DNA from: an uncultured Mycobacteriales bacterium
GTDB lineage: Bacteria > Actinomycetota > Actinomycetes > Mycobacteriales > CADCTP01
Direction: 5' to 3'
Length of the DNA stretch: 36,603 nt
NCBI GenBank assembly: GCA_902805565.1
Contig: CADCTP010000275.1
Location: forward strand, 1-36,603
The notes under the pieces are model-generated. The model was not told the origin of the DNA and did no database searches. It saw nothing but the letters and a program-made list of their open reading frames with translations. Positions 17,502 to 26,281 of this stretch are shown in pieces. Each line of letters opens with the position of its first letter. Positions within the stretch are counted from its first letter, which is position 1. Made by a program: the position numbers and the translations under genes.

Positions 17502-18362
17502 ATGACACTTCGACGGATCCCCCTCGGTGACCTCACCTTCGACGTGGACGTCGACGGTCCGGCGGACGGCCCTGCCGTCCTGCTGCTGCACGGCTTCCCG
17601 CACAGTCGGGAGTCGTGGGTGGACGTCGCGCCGATCCTGAACGACGCCGGCCTCCGCACGATCGCTCCCGACCAGCGCGGGTACTCCGACGGTGCCCGGC
17701 CCACCGACGTCGCCGACTACGCACTGCCGCTGCTCGCGGGCGATGCGCTCGGAATTCTCGACGCGCTCGGCGTCGAGTCCGCGCACGTCGCGGGGCACGA
17801 CTGGGGCGCGGCGGTCGCGTGGTACCTGGGTGCCCGGCACAAGGACCGGGTGCGCAGCCTCGTCGCGCTGGCGATCCCGCACCTGGACGCGTACCAGCAC
17901 GCCTTCCGCGTCGACGAGGAGCAGCAGCACGGCTCCCAGTACGTCGAGATGCTCATGTCCAGCGGCTCGGCCCAGGAGTTCCTGGCCGACGACTCGGCGC
18001 AGCTGCGGGCCTGGTTCTTGCAGGCCGGCGAGGGCGTGCTGACGCCCGGGCAGGTGGAGCGGTACGTCCACAAGCACTCGCAGCCCGGCGTCCTGGACGC
18101 CGCGCTCAACTGGTACCGGGCGAACAACCTGCTCGGCGAGCCGTTCGAGTTCGGCACCGTGTCGGTGCCGACCACGTTCGTCTGGAGCCCGAGCGACTTC
18201 GCGGTCAGCAAGCTCTCGGTCGCCGAGACCGCGGGGCACGTGACCGGCCCGTACCGGCTGGCCACGTTGCCGGAGACGTCGCACTGGCAGCCGCAGCAGG
18301 CACCCGAGGCGGTCGCCGCCGAGATCCTGCGGCTCGCCACTGCCGAACAGGAGGCCCGATGA
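17502..18362 (+). CDS. Alpha/beta hydrolase, epoxide hydrolase-like
   Basis: LLLHGFPHSRESW, DQRGYSDG, AGHDWGAAVAWYL (Asp nucleophile context GHDWG), SHWQPQQAP. Confidence 0.85.
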   Translation: MTLRRIPLGDLTFDVDVDGPADGPAVLLLHGFPHSRESWVDVAPILNDAGLRTIAPDQRGYSDGARPTDVADYALPLLAGDALGILDALGVESAHVAGHDWGAAVAWYLGARHKDRVRSLVALAIPHLDAYQHAFRVDEEQQHGSQYVEMLMSSGSAQEFLADDSAQLRAWFLQAGEGVLTPGQVERYVHKHSQPGVLDAALNWYRANNLLGEPFEFGTVSVPTTFVWSPSDFAVSKLSVAETAGHVTGPYRLATLPETSHWQPQQAPEAVAAEILRLATAEQEAR

Positions 18363-19894
18363 CCGCGACGGCAACTGAGGAACTCGCCGAACCGTACCTC
18401 CGCGGGGTGCTGGCCAGCGCGGGACTGGACGTGGAGTACGTCCGGGGCGACGGCGACACGCTCTACTACCGCAGAGGCACCGAGGACGTCCCGGTGCTGG
18501 ACTTCGTCGGCGGCTACGGATCGACGCTGCTCGGTCACAGCCACCCGGAGCTCATCGCGTACGCCCGGGAGCTGCTCGCCGCGCAGACGCCGATCCACGC
18601 GCAGTTCTCGCGCCATCCGTACGCCAACGAGGTCGCGGCCAAGCTCAACCGGATCATCAAGCGGGAGACCGGCTCCGACGAGTCCTACTTCGCGATCTTC
18701 GCCAACAGCGGTGCCGAGGCGATCGAGGCCGCGATGAAGCACGCGGAGTTCGAGCGCTACATCCGGGTCGAGACGCTGCGCGCCGAGATCGGGGCCAGCA
18801 TCGAGGCGGCGCGGACCGCTGTGGCGGACGGCACCGTCGCCGCCGGCGAGGCGGACGCGCTCCTCGCGGACGTGACCGCGCACAACGACGCGGTGTTCGC
18901 CGGCACGCCACCGCTGTTCCTCACCCCGGTGGGGTCGTTCCACGGCAAGCTCGCCGGCAGCACGCAGCTCACCCACAACCCGGTCTACCGGGCGGTGTTC
19001 TCGGCACTCGCCGCGCAGGCGCGGTTCGTGCCGGTCGACGAGCCTGGCGCGGTGGACGACGTCGTGCGATCCGAACGCCGGTGGCTGCACGACGTGGCGA
19101 TCGACGGCGACCGGATCACGGTCGTGCAGCGGCCCTTCCCGCGGTTCTGCGCAGTGGTGCTGGAACCGATCCTGGGCGAGGGCGGCATCCACGAGATGCC
19201 GGAGCCGTTCGTCCGCGACCTGCAGCGGGTGGCCGCCGAGCTGGAGATCCCGGTCGTCGTGGACGAGATCCAGAGCGGGATGGGGCGCACCGGCGCGTTC
19301 CTGGCGAGCACCCACCTCGGCCTGCGGGGCGACTACTACGCCCTGGCCAAGAGCCTGGGCGGCGGGATCGCGAAGGTGGCCGTGATGCTGGTGCGGGCCT
19401 CGCGCTACAAGAGCGACTTCGAGATGATGCACAGCTCGACGTTCGCCAAGGACAGCTTCTCGTGCCTGATCGCGGCCAAGGTGCTGGACCTGCTGGAAGC
19501 GGACGACGGCGAGGTCTACCGCACCGCCGAGTCGCGCGGAGCGGAACTGCTGACCGCGCTGCAGGGACTGATGAAGGAATTCCCGGACGTCGTCAAGGAC
19601 GTGCGCGGGCGCGGGCTGATGGCCGGCCTCGAGTTCGTCGAGCAGAGTGACGCGCGCTCCGGCACGTTGCGGGAACTCCACGGATCCGGGTTCTTCGGCT
19701 ACTACGTCTCCGGGTTCCTGCTGCGCGAGCACGGCATTCGCACGTTCCCGACCTCGAGCGCGGTGTACACCCTGCGGTTCGAGCCGTCCGCGAACATCGG
19801 CACCGCCGAGATCGGGAAGCTCACCGAGGCACTGCGCGACGTGTGCAGCCAGATCCGGGACACCGACGGCGAGCGGCTGGCGCCGATCGGCTGA
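18359..19894 (+). CDS. Class III (PLP) aminotransferase
   Basis: FANSGAEAIEAAMKHAE, VVVDEIQSGMGRTGAFLA, ALAKSLGGGIAKVAVMLV (PLP lysine); ATGA overlap with upstream gene. Confidence 0.9.
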   Translation: MTATATEELAEPYLRGVLASAGLDVEYVRGDGDTLYYRRGTEDVPVLDFVGGYGSTLLGHSHPELIAYARELLAAQTPIHAQFSRHPYANEVAAKLNRIIKRETGSDESYFAIFANSGAEAIEAAMKHAEFERYIRVETLRAEIGASIEAARTAVADGTVAAGEADALLADVTAHNDAVFAGTPPLFLTPVGSFHGKLAGSTQLTHNPVYRAVFSALAAQARFVPVDEPGAVDDVVRSERRWLHDVAIDGDRITVVQRPFPRFCAVVLEPILGEGGIHEMPEPFVRDLQRVAAELEIPVVVDEIQSGMGRTGAFLASTHLGLRGDYYALAKSLGGGIAKVAVMLVRASRYKSDFEMMHSSTFAKDSFSCLIAAKVLDLLEADDGEVYRTAESRGAELLTALQGLMKEFPDVVKDVRGRGLMAGLEFVEQSDARSGTLRELHGSGFFGYYVSGFLLREHGIRTFPTSSAVYTLRFEPSANIGTAEIGKLTEALRDVCSQIRDTDGERLAPIG

Positions 19895-19941
19895 GCTCGG
19901 CGAGCGGCACATTCGACGCAATCATCACAGGCGAGGATCAC

Positions 19942-21453
19942 ATGCAGAGCTCTTCCGTCGCGGTCGTCAAGCCCGGCGACGAACGGTACGCACCCCTGAC
20001 CGCGAGCTTCAACGGCAGGTGGGGGGCCGGCACGCCCGACTACGTCCTGCTGCCCGTCACGGCGGACGAGGCCGTCGAAGCGGTCCAGCACGTGGTCGAC
20101 AACGGGGACCGGTTCGCGATCCACAGCAGCGGCGCGTGCTACGAGGACCTGCTCACCAACCGTGGTGTCAGGGCGGTCGTCAGCACCTCGCAGCTGACGT
20201 CGGTCGAGTTCGACCCGCAGCGGTCCGCGTTCGCCGTCGGGGCGGGCATCTCGACCGTGGAGCTGTACCGGAAGCTGTACGAGGGCTGGCAGGTGACGGT
20301 CCCCGCGGGTGCGGGACCGCCGGTGGCGCTGGCCGGGCAGATGGTCAACGCCGGGTACGGTCCGCTGTCCAGGCAGCTCGGTCAGCTCGTCGACTACCTG
20401 GAGGCGGTCGAGGTGGTCGTCGTCGACAACGACGGCCGCGCGCGCAAGGTCGTCGCCAGCCGGCGCGCCGACGACGAGAACCGCGATCTCTGGTGGGCCC
20501 ACACCGGCGGCGGCGGCGGCACGTTCGGGCTGGTGACGACGTTCTGGCTGCGCTCGCCGGGCGCCGAGGGCGACGATCCGGCCGCGCAGCTGCCCGCCGC
20601 GCCGCAGGAACTGATCCTCTCGCAGGTCGCGTGGTCGTGGGACGCGATGACCGAGGAGGCGTTCAGCCGCCTGCTGAAGAACTTCAGCTCGTGGCACGCG
20701 GACAACAGCGCCCCCGACTCGCCGTCGGTCAACATCTTCAGTGCGCTCAAGCCGCGGCACGTCTCGGCGGGGGAGTTCCTGATGTCGACCGAGCTCGACG
20801 CCGGGACGCCGGGCGCCGAGCGGCTGCTCGACGAGTTCCTCGCCGCGGTCAACGAGGGCACCGGCCTGACCTACCGGCAGGAGCGCACGACGGTCGGCTG
20901 GCTGGAGCACGTGACCAGCTGGATAGGTCTCGGCGGGGACGGCTGGGAGGGCAAGGGTCGTTTCAAGGCGAAGTCGGCGTACCTGCGCACCGCCTTCACC
21001 GACGAGCAGCTGCGGGCGATGTACCGCCACCTGTCCGACCCGGGCTTCGACAACCCGGCGACCATGGTGGAGATCGGCGGGTACGGCGGGGCCGTCAACG
21101 CGGTCGGGGAGCAGGCGACGGCCACCCCGCAGCGGGACTCGGCCATGCGGCTGCTCTACCTCACGATGTGGGCGGACGAGGCCGACGACGCGGTGCACCT
21201 GGCGTGGCTGCGCCGCTGGTACGCCGACGTCTACGCATCGACGGGGGGCGTGCCGGATCTCCGCGGCACCGGCGACGGCGCGATCGTCAACTACATCGAC
21301 GCCGACCTGCTCGACGAGACGCTGAACACCTCGGGTGTCGCCTGGCACGAGCTGTACTTCGGCAGCGCGTACCCGAAGCTGCAGCAGATCAAGGCGACGT
21401 GGGACCCGCGGGACGCGTTCACGCACGCGCTCGCCGTACGTCGACCGGACTGA
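19942..21453 (+). CDS. BBE-like FAD-linked oxidoreductase, probably lacking covalent FAD attachment
   Basis: PCMH-type FAD domain and BBE C-terminus (WHELYFGSAYPKLQQIKATWDPRDAFTHALAVR); expected His and Cys anchors replaced (SSGACYED, AGAGPPVALAG). Confidence 0.85.
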   Translation: MQSSSVAVVKPGDERYAPLTASFNGRWGAGTPDYVLLPVTADEAVEAVQHVVDNGDRFAIHSSGACYEDLLTNRGVRAVVSTSQLTSVEFDPQRSAFAVGAGISTVELYRKLYEGWQVTVPAGAGPPVALAGQMVNAGYGPLSRQLGQLVDYLEAVEVVVVDNDGRARKVVASRRADDENRDLWWAHTGGGGGTFGLVTTFWLRSPGAEGDDPAAQLPAAPQELILSQVAWSWDAMTEEAFSRLLKNFSSWHADNSAPDSPSVNIFSALKPRHVSAGEFLMSTELDAGTPGAERLLDEFLAAVNEGTGLTYRQERTTVGWLEHVTSWIGLGGDGWEGKGRFKAKSAYLRTAFTDEQLRAMYRHLSDPGFDNPATMVEIGGYGGAVNAVGEQATATPQRDSAMRLLYLTMWADEADDAVHLAWLRRWYADVYASTGGVPDLRGTGDGAIVNYIDADLLDETLNTSGVAWHELYFGSAYPKLQQIKATWDPRDAFTHALAVRRPD

Positions 21454-21487
21454 CCCCTCCAGACATCCGCCCCTGAAAGGAGTCCCG

Positions 21488-22015
21488 TTGTCCATCGCAC
21501 AGCATCTCGACTACCTCGGCGAGACCTACGGCAAGGCGCGAGCCCAGCTCGGCGGGTCCCTGCCGGCCGAGCTCGACGGCTTCATGACCCGCTGGTTCGC
21601 GGCGGTGAACAACCAGGACATCGACGCGCAGCTCGCGATGTGCGCCGAGGACGTCCACGTCGAGGACCCGGCGATGCAGGGCCGTTTCACCGACGGCCAC
21701 GACGAGTTCCGCCGCTTCGCCGAGATCACCTACACCGCCTTCCCGGACATGCACTTCACCGAGATCGGCGCGCCGTACATCGCGCTGGACGGCAACAGCC
21801 TCTCGGTGCGGTGGCGCGGCACCGGCACCCTCACCGGCCACATCCAGGGCTGGCCGCCGGAGAACCCGGGCCCCCGGATCGAGGCCACCGGCAAGAAGTT
21901 CGACCTCGAGGGCTACGACATCTACCAGTTCTCCGGGGGAAAGATCTCCACCTGGTTGATCGGCTACGACAACCTGCAGATGTCGGCGCAGCTCGGGCTG
22001 CTGCCGGCGGGGTGA
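21488..22015 (+). CDS. SnoaL-like / NTF2-fold polyketide cyclase-type protein
   Basis: TTG start after GAAAGGAG; MTRWFAAVNNQDIDAQLAMCAEDVHVEDPAMQGRFTDGHDEFRRFAEITYTAFPDMHFTEIG. Confidence 0.8.
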   Translation: MSIAQHLDYLGETYGKARAQLGGSLPAELDGFMTRWFAAVNNQDIDAQLAMCAEDVHVEDPAMQGRFTDGHDEFRRFAEITYTAFPDMHFTEIGAPYIALDGNSLSVRWRGTGTLTGHIQGWPPENPGPRIEATGKKFDLEGYDIYQFSGGKISTWLIGYDNLQMSAQLGLLPAG

Positions 22016-22030
22016 GCGGGACGGAGCCGG

Positions 22031-22065
22031 CGAGGGCCGGGCTCGCTCCGCGGGCCCGGCCCTCG
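22031..22065. terminator. Bidirectional hairpin terminator
   Basis: CGAGGGCCGGG-N13-CCCGGCCCTCG perfect 11-bp stem between convergent genes ending at 22015 and 22071. Confidence 0.75.
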
Positions 22066-22070
22066 CGGCG

Positions 22071-22496
22071 TCAGCGCCGCAGCGCCTTGTGCAGCAGCGC
22101 CGCGAACTGCTTGCGTTCGGCGACGGTGAGGTTCGACGCGGCCGCCCTCGGGAACTCGAAGGACTCCTCGAACTCGCCGTACAGGTCGTCGCCGCTCGGC
22201 GTGCGCACGATCTGCCGGGAGCGCCTGTCCTCCGGGTTGGGCTCGCGGTGGACCAGCTCGCGGGCCTCGAGGCGGGCGACGATCTGGGTGATGTTGGAGG
22301 CGTCGCAGCGCAGTTCCTCGGCCAGCTCCCCCATGCTGCGGCGGGTCTCGACCCGTCCGAGCACGCAGGCGTGGGCCGTGCTCAGCCCGTGCTCGCTCGC
22401 CGCGGCCTCCCACGCCTGGTTGTAGGCGTCGACGAACTCGAACATCGCCTGCTCGACGTCGGTCGCGCCGCTCGCGGGTACGGCGGGCACTGCCAT
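22071..22496 (-). CDS. MarR family transcriptional regulator
   Basis: AHACVLGRVETRRSMGELAEELRCDASNITQIVARLEARELVHREPNPEDRRSRQIVRTPSGDDLY: MarR wHTH with wing DxRxR. Confidence 0.88.
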   Translation of the reverse strand: MAVPAVPASGATDVEQAMFEFVDAYNQAWEAAASEHGLSTAHACVLGRVETRRSMGELAEELRCDASNITQIVARLEARELVHREPNPEDRRSRQIVRTPSGDDLYGEFEESFEFPRAAASNLTVAERKQFAALLHKALRR

Positions 22497-22547
22497 GGAT
22501 CGATCGTAAGCCATGCACAGGGGAGCCACCACGACTCCGAGCAGGTG

Positions 22548-22586
22548 CTTGATTCGCTCAAGGGAACATGTCAGGATTCCCCTGAG
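22548..22586. promoter_or_regulatory. Candidate MarR operator(s) between divergent marR and ene-reductase genes
   Basis: CTTGA-TTCGC-TCAAG (22548-22562) and overlapping CTCAAGGGA-N12-TCCCCTGAG (22557-22586, 8/9 arms). Confidence 0.5.
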
Positions 22587-22639
22587 CTAATCACGCATTT
22601 TGCGCGTACAGGCACGTCCAGCGTTCGTGAGGAGAAGTC

Positions 22640-23722
22640 GTGAGCACCCTGTTCGATCCGGTGACAGTTGGCGCGCTGCAGTTGCCGTCCCGCCTGGTGA
22701 TGGCCCCGATGACGCGGAACAGGGCGACCCTGGAGGGGGTCGTCACCCCGACCACCGCCGAATATTACGCCCAGCGCGCCAGCGCCGGCCTGATCGTTTC
22801 CGAGAGCATCCAGCCGAGCGTGCTCGGCCAGGGCTACATCCTGACCCCCGGCCTGCACAGTGCCGAGCAGGTGGCCGCCTGGCGCACCGTCACCGAGGCG
22901 GTGCACGCCAAGGGCGGCCGCATCGTGGCCCAGCTCACCCACTGCGGCCGGATCGGGCACCCGTCGCTGTACCCGGACGGCGAGCTGCCCATCGCGCCGT
23001 CCCCGGTGGCCTCCGGTGAGCAGATGATCAGCTTCCAGGGCCCGCTGGACCACCCGACGCCGCGGGAGATGACCGCCGAGGACATCCGCACCGTCATCGA
23101 GGAGTTCGCGCAGAGCGCGCGCAACGCCATCGAGGCCGGCTTCGACGGGGTCGAGGTGCACGGCGGGAACGGCTTCCTGGTCCACCAGTTCCTCGCCGAC
23201 AACACCAACCTGCGCACCGACGAGTACGGCGGCTCCGTCGCGAACCGCATCCGCTTCGTCGTCGAGGTCGTGCGCGCGGTCGCCGACGTCGTCGGCGCCG
23301 ACCGCGTCGGCATCCGGGTGTCGCCGGGCAGCCCGTACAACAGCATGGTCGAGTCGGACCCGCTGTCGGTCTACACCCCGCTGCTGAACGAGCTCGCGGG
23401 GCTCGGCATCGCCTATGTGCACGTGATCGAGATGGGCACGCGCGATCTGACCAAGCAGCTGCGGGCCGTGTGGCCCGGCACGCTCATCCTCAACCCGCAC
23501 GAGACCATGGCGGTCTACCCGGCCACCGCCGAGGCGGCGGAGCAGGCCATGGAGGCCGGTATCGCGGACGCGGTGTCCCTGGCGGCGCTGTGGCTGGCCA
23601 ACCCCGACCTCGACGCGCGCATCAAGGCCGGCGGTCCGTTCAACACGCCGGACCAGGCGACGTTCTACGGCGGCGACCACGTCGGCTACACCGACTACCC
23701 GACCTTGGAGAACGCCAAGTAG
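22640..23722 (+). CDS. Old Yellow Enzyme-family NADH:flavin oxidoreductase / ene-reductase
   Basis: LFDPVTVGALQLPSRLVMAPMTRNRA, AQLTHCGRIGHPSLYPDG, FDGVEVHGGNGFLVHQFLADNTNLRTDEYGGS. Confidence 0.92.
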   Translation: MSTLFDPVTVGALQLPSRLVMAPMTRNRATLEGVVTPTTAEYYAQRASAGLIVSESIQPSVLGQGYILTPGLHSAEQVAAWRTVTEAVHAKGGRIVAQLTHCGRIGHPSLYPDGELPIAPSPVASGEQMISFQGPLDHPTPREMTAEDIRTVIEEFAQSARNAIEAGFDGVEVHGGNGFLVHQFLADNTNLRTDEYGGSVANRIRFVVEVVRAVADVVGADRVGIRVSPGSPYNSMVESDPLSVYTPLLNELAGLGIAYVHVIEMGTRDLTKQLRAVWPGTLILNPHETMAVYPATAEAAEQAMEAGIADAVSLAALWLANPDLDARIKAGGPFNTPDQATFYGGDHVGYTDYPTLENAK

Positions 23723-23762
23723 GTCGAGCACGGGAGTCGGCCGCACGTCGTGCGGGATACGC

Positions 23763-23804
23763 CGAGGCTTGTCCAGGATGCGTCAGCGTCCTGGACAAGC
23801 CTCG
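23763..23804. terminator. Perfect 16-bp stem hairpin
   Basis: CGAGGCTTGTCCAGGA-tgcgtcagcg-TCCTGGACAAGCCTCG, 41 bp after the ene-reductase stop. Confidence 0.75.
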
Positions 23805-23892
23805 GTCGTGCGCGAGGAACGGGCTTGTCCGAGTGATCGAGCAGGAGGTCCAGGGTCATGGACGGACCACGTACGAGAGGGCACCGGTCGAC

Positions 23893-25389
23893 GTGCTGAG
23901 TGGAGCGGTGGTCCGAGAAGGCGATGCCCGCTACCGGGGACTGACGAGCGGCGCGAACACCCGTTGGGTCGGGGCTCCGGAGTACGTGCGACTCGTCTCG
24001 TCCGCGGCCGAGGTCGTGGAGGCCGTGCAGGAAGCCGTCGACCGGGGCCTGAAGATCACGGTCCGCAGCGGCGGTCACTGCGACGAGGACTTCACCACCT
24101 CCGACGACATCCAGGTGGTGCTCAACCTCGCCGGTCTGGACGCGGTCTACTACGACGAGGAACGCCGTGCGTTCGCCGTCGAGCCGGGGGCGTCACTGGG
24201 ACGCGTCTACGAGACGCTGTACCGCGGTTGGGGGGTCACCATCCCCGGCGGGACGTGCCCCACGGTCGGCGCCGGCGGGCACATCGTCGGCGGCGGTTAC
24301 GGCGCGCTCTCCCGGATGTACGGACTCACCGTGGACTACCTCCATGCGGTCGAGGTCGTCGTCGTCGACGAGAGCGGGCGGTGCAGCACGGTCGTGGCCA
24401 CCCGCGAACCGGACGATCCACATCGTGAACTGTGGTGGGCGCACACCGGCGCCGGCGGCGGCAACTTCGGCGTGATCACCAAGTACTGGCTGCGCGCTCC
24501 GGACGCCGGCTCGGCGGAACCGGCCGATCAGCTGCCCACTCCGCCCGCGGAGCTTCTCGTGTCCGACGTCGCATGGTCGTGGGACGATCTCACCGAGGAG
24601 AGCTTCTCCCGCCTGGTCCGCAACTTCAGCGAGTGGCACGAGGCCAACTCCGCTCCGGACTCCCCCGGCACGGGCCTCTACAGCCAGCTCAAGACGCAGC
24701 ACCGGGCTGCGGGGATGTTCCGGATGAGCACGCAGGTCGACGCGAGTGCGCCCGATGCGCAGGGATACCTCGACCGGTTCCTCGCGGCGGTCAACGAGGG
24801 CACCGGCGTCGACTACACGGTGAACGACCGCAGCGTCCTGCCGTGGTTCTACGTCGTCCGGGAGTGGTTCGGGTTCGTCGAGGGGTCGCTGCCCCGCTGG
24901 AAGGCGAAGTCCGCGTACATGCGGAAGGCGATGCCGGCGGACCAACTCGCCGCCCTCTACCGGCAGCTGACGCGGGACGACTACGACAACCCGTTCTCGA
25001 TGGTCGCACTGGTGTCCTTCGGTGGCCGGATCAACGCGGTCGAGCCGGCGGCGACGGCGGTCGCCCAGCGCGACTCGGTGCTGAAGCTGCTGTACGTGAC
25101 GCTGTGGACCGACGGGTCGGAGGACGATCGCCACGACCGGTGGATCCGGGAGTGCTACGCGGACGTCTACGCCTCGTCCGGCGGCGTGCCCCGGTCCAAC
25201 GACGTCACGGACGGCTGCTTCATCAACTACGCCGACGCCGACGTCGCCGACCCGGCGTTGAACGGCTCCGGCGTCCCGTGGCACGAGCTGTACTTCAAGG
25301 ACAACTACGCCCGCCTCCAGGCAGTCAAGAAGCAGTGGGATCCGCGTGGCGAGTTCGGCCACGCGTTGTCCGTCCGCCCGTCCGCCTGA
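23893..25389 (+). CDS. BBE-like FAD-linked oxidoreductase, canonical bicovalent type
   Basis: TVRSGGHCDEDF (His anchor) and IPGGTCPTVGAGGHIVGGGYG (Cys anchor); BBE C-terminus WHELYFKDNYARLQAVKKQWDPRGEFGHALSVRP. Start uncertain: GTG 23893 or 23833. Confidence 0.88.
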   Translation: MLSGAVVREGDARYRGLTSGANTRWVGAPEYVRLVSSAAEVVEAVQEAVDRGLKITVRSGGHCDEDFTTSDDIQVVLNLAGLDAVYYDEERRAFAVEPGASLGRVYETLYRGWGVTIPGGTCPTVGAGGHIVGGGYGALSRMYGLTVDYLHAVEVVVVDESGRCSTVVATREPDDPHRELWWAHTGAGGGNFGVITKYWLRAPDAGSAEPADQLPTPPAELLVSDVAWSWDDLTEESFSRLVRNFSEWHEANSAPDSPGTGLYSQLKTQHRAAGMFRMSTQVDASAPDAQGYLDRFLAAVNEGTGVDYTVNDRSVLPWFYVVREWFGFVEGSLPRWKAKSAYMRKAMPADQLAALYRQLTRDDYDNPFSMVALVSFGGRINAVEPAATAVAQRDSVLKLLYVTLWTDGSEDDRHDRWIRECYADVYASSGGVPRSNDVTDGCFINYADADVADPALNGSGVPWHELYFKDNYARLQAVKKQWDPRGEFGHALSVRPSA

Positions 25390-25413
25390 CCGAACCCACC
25401 GAGGACCGATCAC

Positions 25414-26238
25414 ATGACCCGAACCGTCTTCGTCACCGGAGCCCGCGGCAAGACCGGCCGCGAAGTGGTGGCCCAGCTCGTCGAACGCGGTGACACCGAG
25501 GTCCGCGGCGGGTCCTCGCGGAGCCCGCAGGCGCCGACGACGGTCCCCTTCGACTGGCGGGACCAGGCGACCTGGTCGAAGGCGGTGGACGGGGCGGATG
25601 CGATCTACCTCGGACGCCCCGACGTCCAGGACTCGCCCGAGCTGGTCAGGCAGCTCATCGCCGCCGCACCGGACGCGCACATCGTCCTCGTCTCCGAGCA
25701 GGGCGCGGAGCGGGTCGCGGCCGACGGCTGGGTGCAGCGGGTCGAAGCCGCCGTCACCGGCACCGCGAGCCGCTGGACGATCCTCCGCCCGTCGTGGTTC
25801 CAGCAGGTGCTGACCGATCCCCGCTACTTCCTCGACGCGATCCGCACCGAGCGGGTGATCAGCCTGGCCACCGACGGTGCGCCGATCGCCTGGGTGGACA
25901 CCCGGGACATCGCGGCCGTCGCCGTGCGGGCGATCGCGGACCCTGCCACCCACCACGGCAAGGCCTACACCGTGACCGGCCCGGAGGCGGTCACCACCGC
26001 CGACATCGCGGCGGACATCTCCGCCGCGATCGGCGCCGAGGTCACGGCCGTGGTCCCGCCGCTGTCGGAGGCCCTCGCCGGAGCCCCGCCGTGGCTGGCC
26101 GACGTCGTCGGCGGCATGTTCGGCCGGGTGCACGACGGGACGTTCGCCATGGTCGACGACACCGTCGAGAGGGTCACGGGGACGCCGCCGCGCACGATCA
26201 AGCAGTTCATCGCCGAGCACGCCGACCAGTGGCGCTGA
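25414..26238 (+). CDS. NmrA-like NAD(P)-binding SDR
   Basis: MTRTVFVTGARGKTGREVVAQLVERG...ASRWTILRPSWFQQVL...YTVTGPEAVTTADIA. Confidence 0.85.
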   Translation: MTRTVFVTGARGKTGREVVAQLVERGDTEVRGGSSRSPQAPTTVPFDWRDQATWSKAVDGADAIYLGRPDVQDSPELVRQLIAAAPDAHIVLVSEQGAERVAADGWVQRVEAAVTGTASRWTILRPSWFQQVLTDPRYFLDAIRTERVISLATDGAPIAWVDTRDIAAVAVRAIADPATHHGKAYTVTGPEAVTTADIAADISAAIGAEVTAVVPPLSEALAGAPPWLADVVGGMFGRVHDGTFAMVDDTVERVTGTPPRTIKQFIAEHADQWR

Positions 26239-26281
26239 GCACCACCCCGACGGACTCGGTCGACACACGCAGATCGGACTC

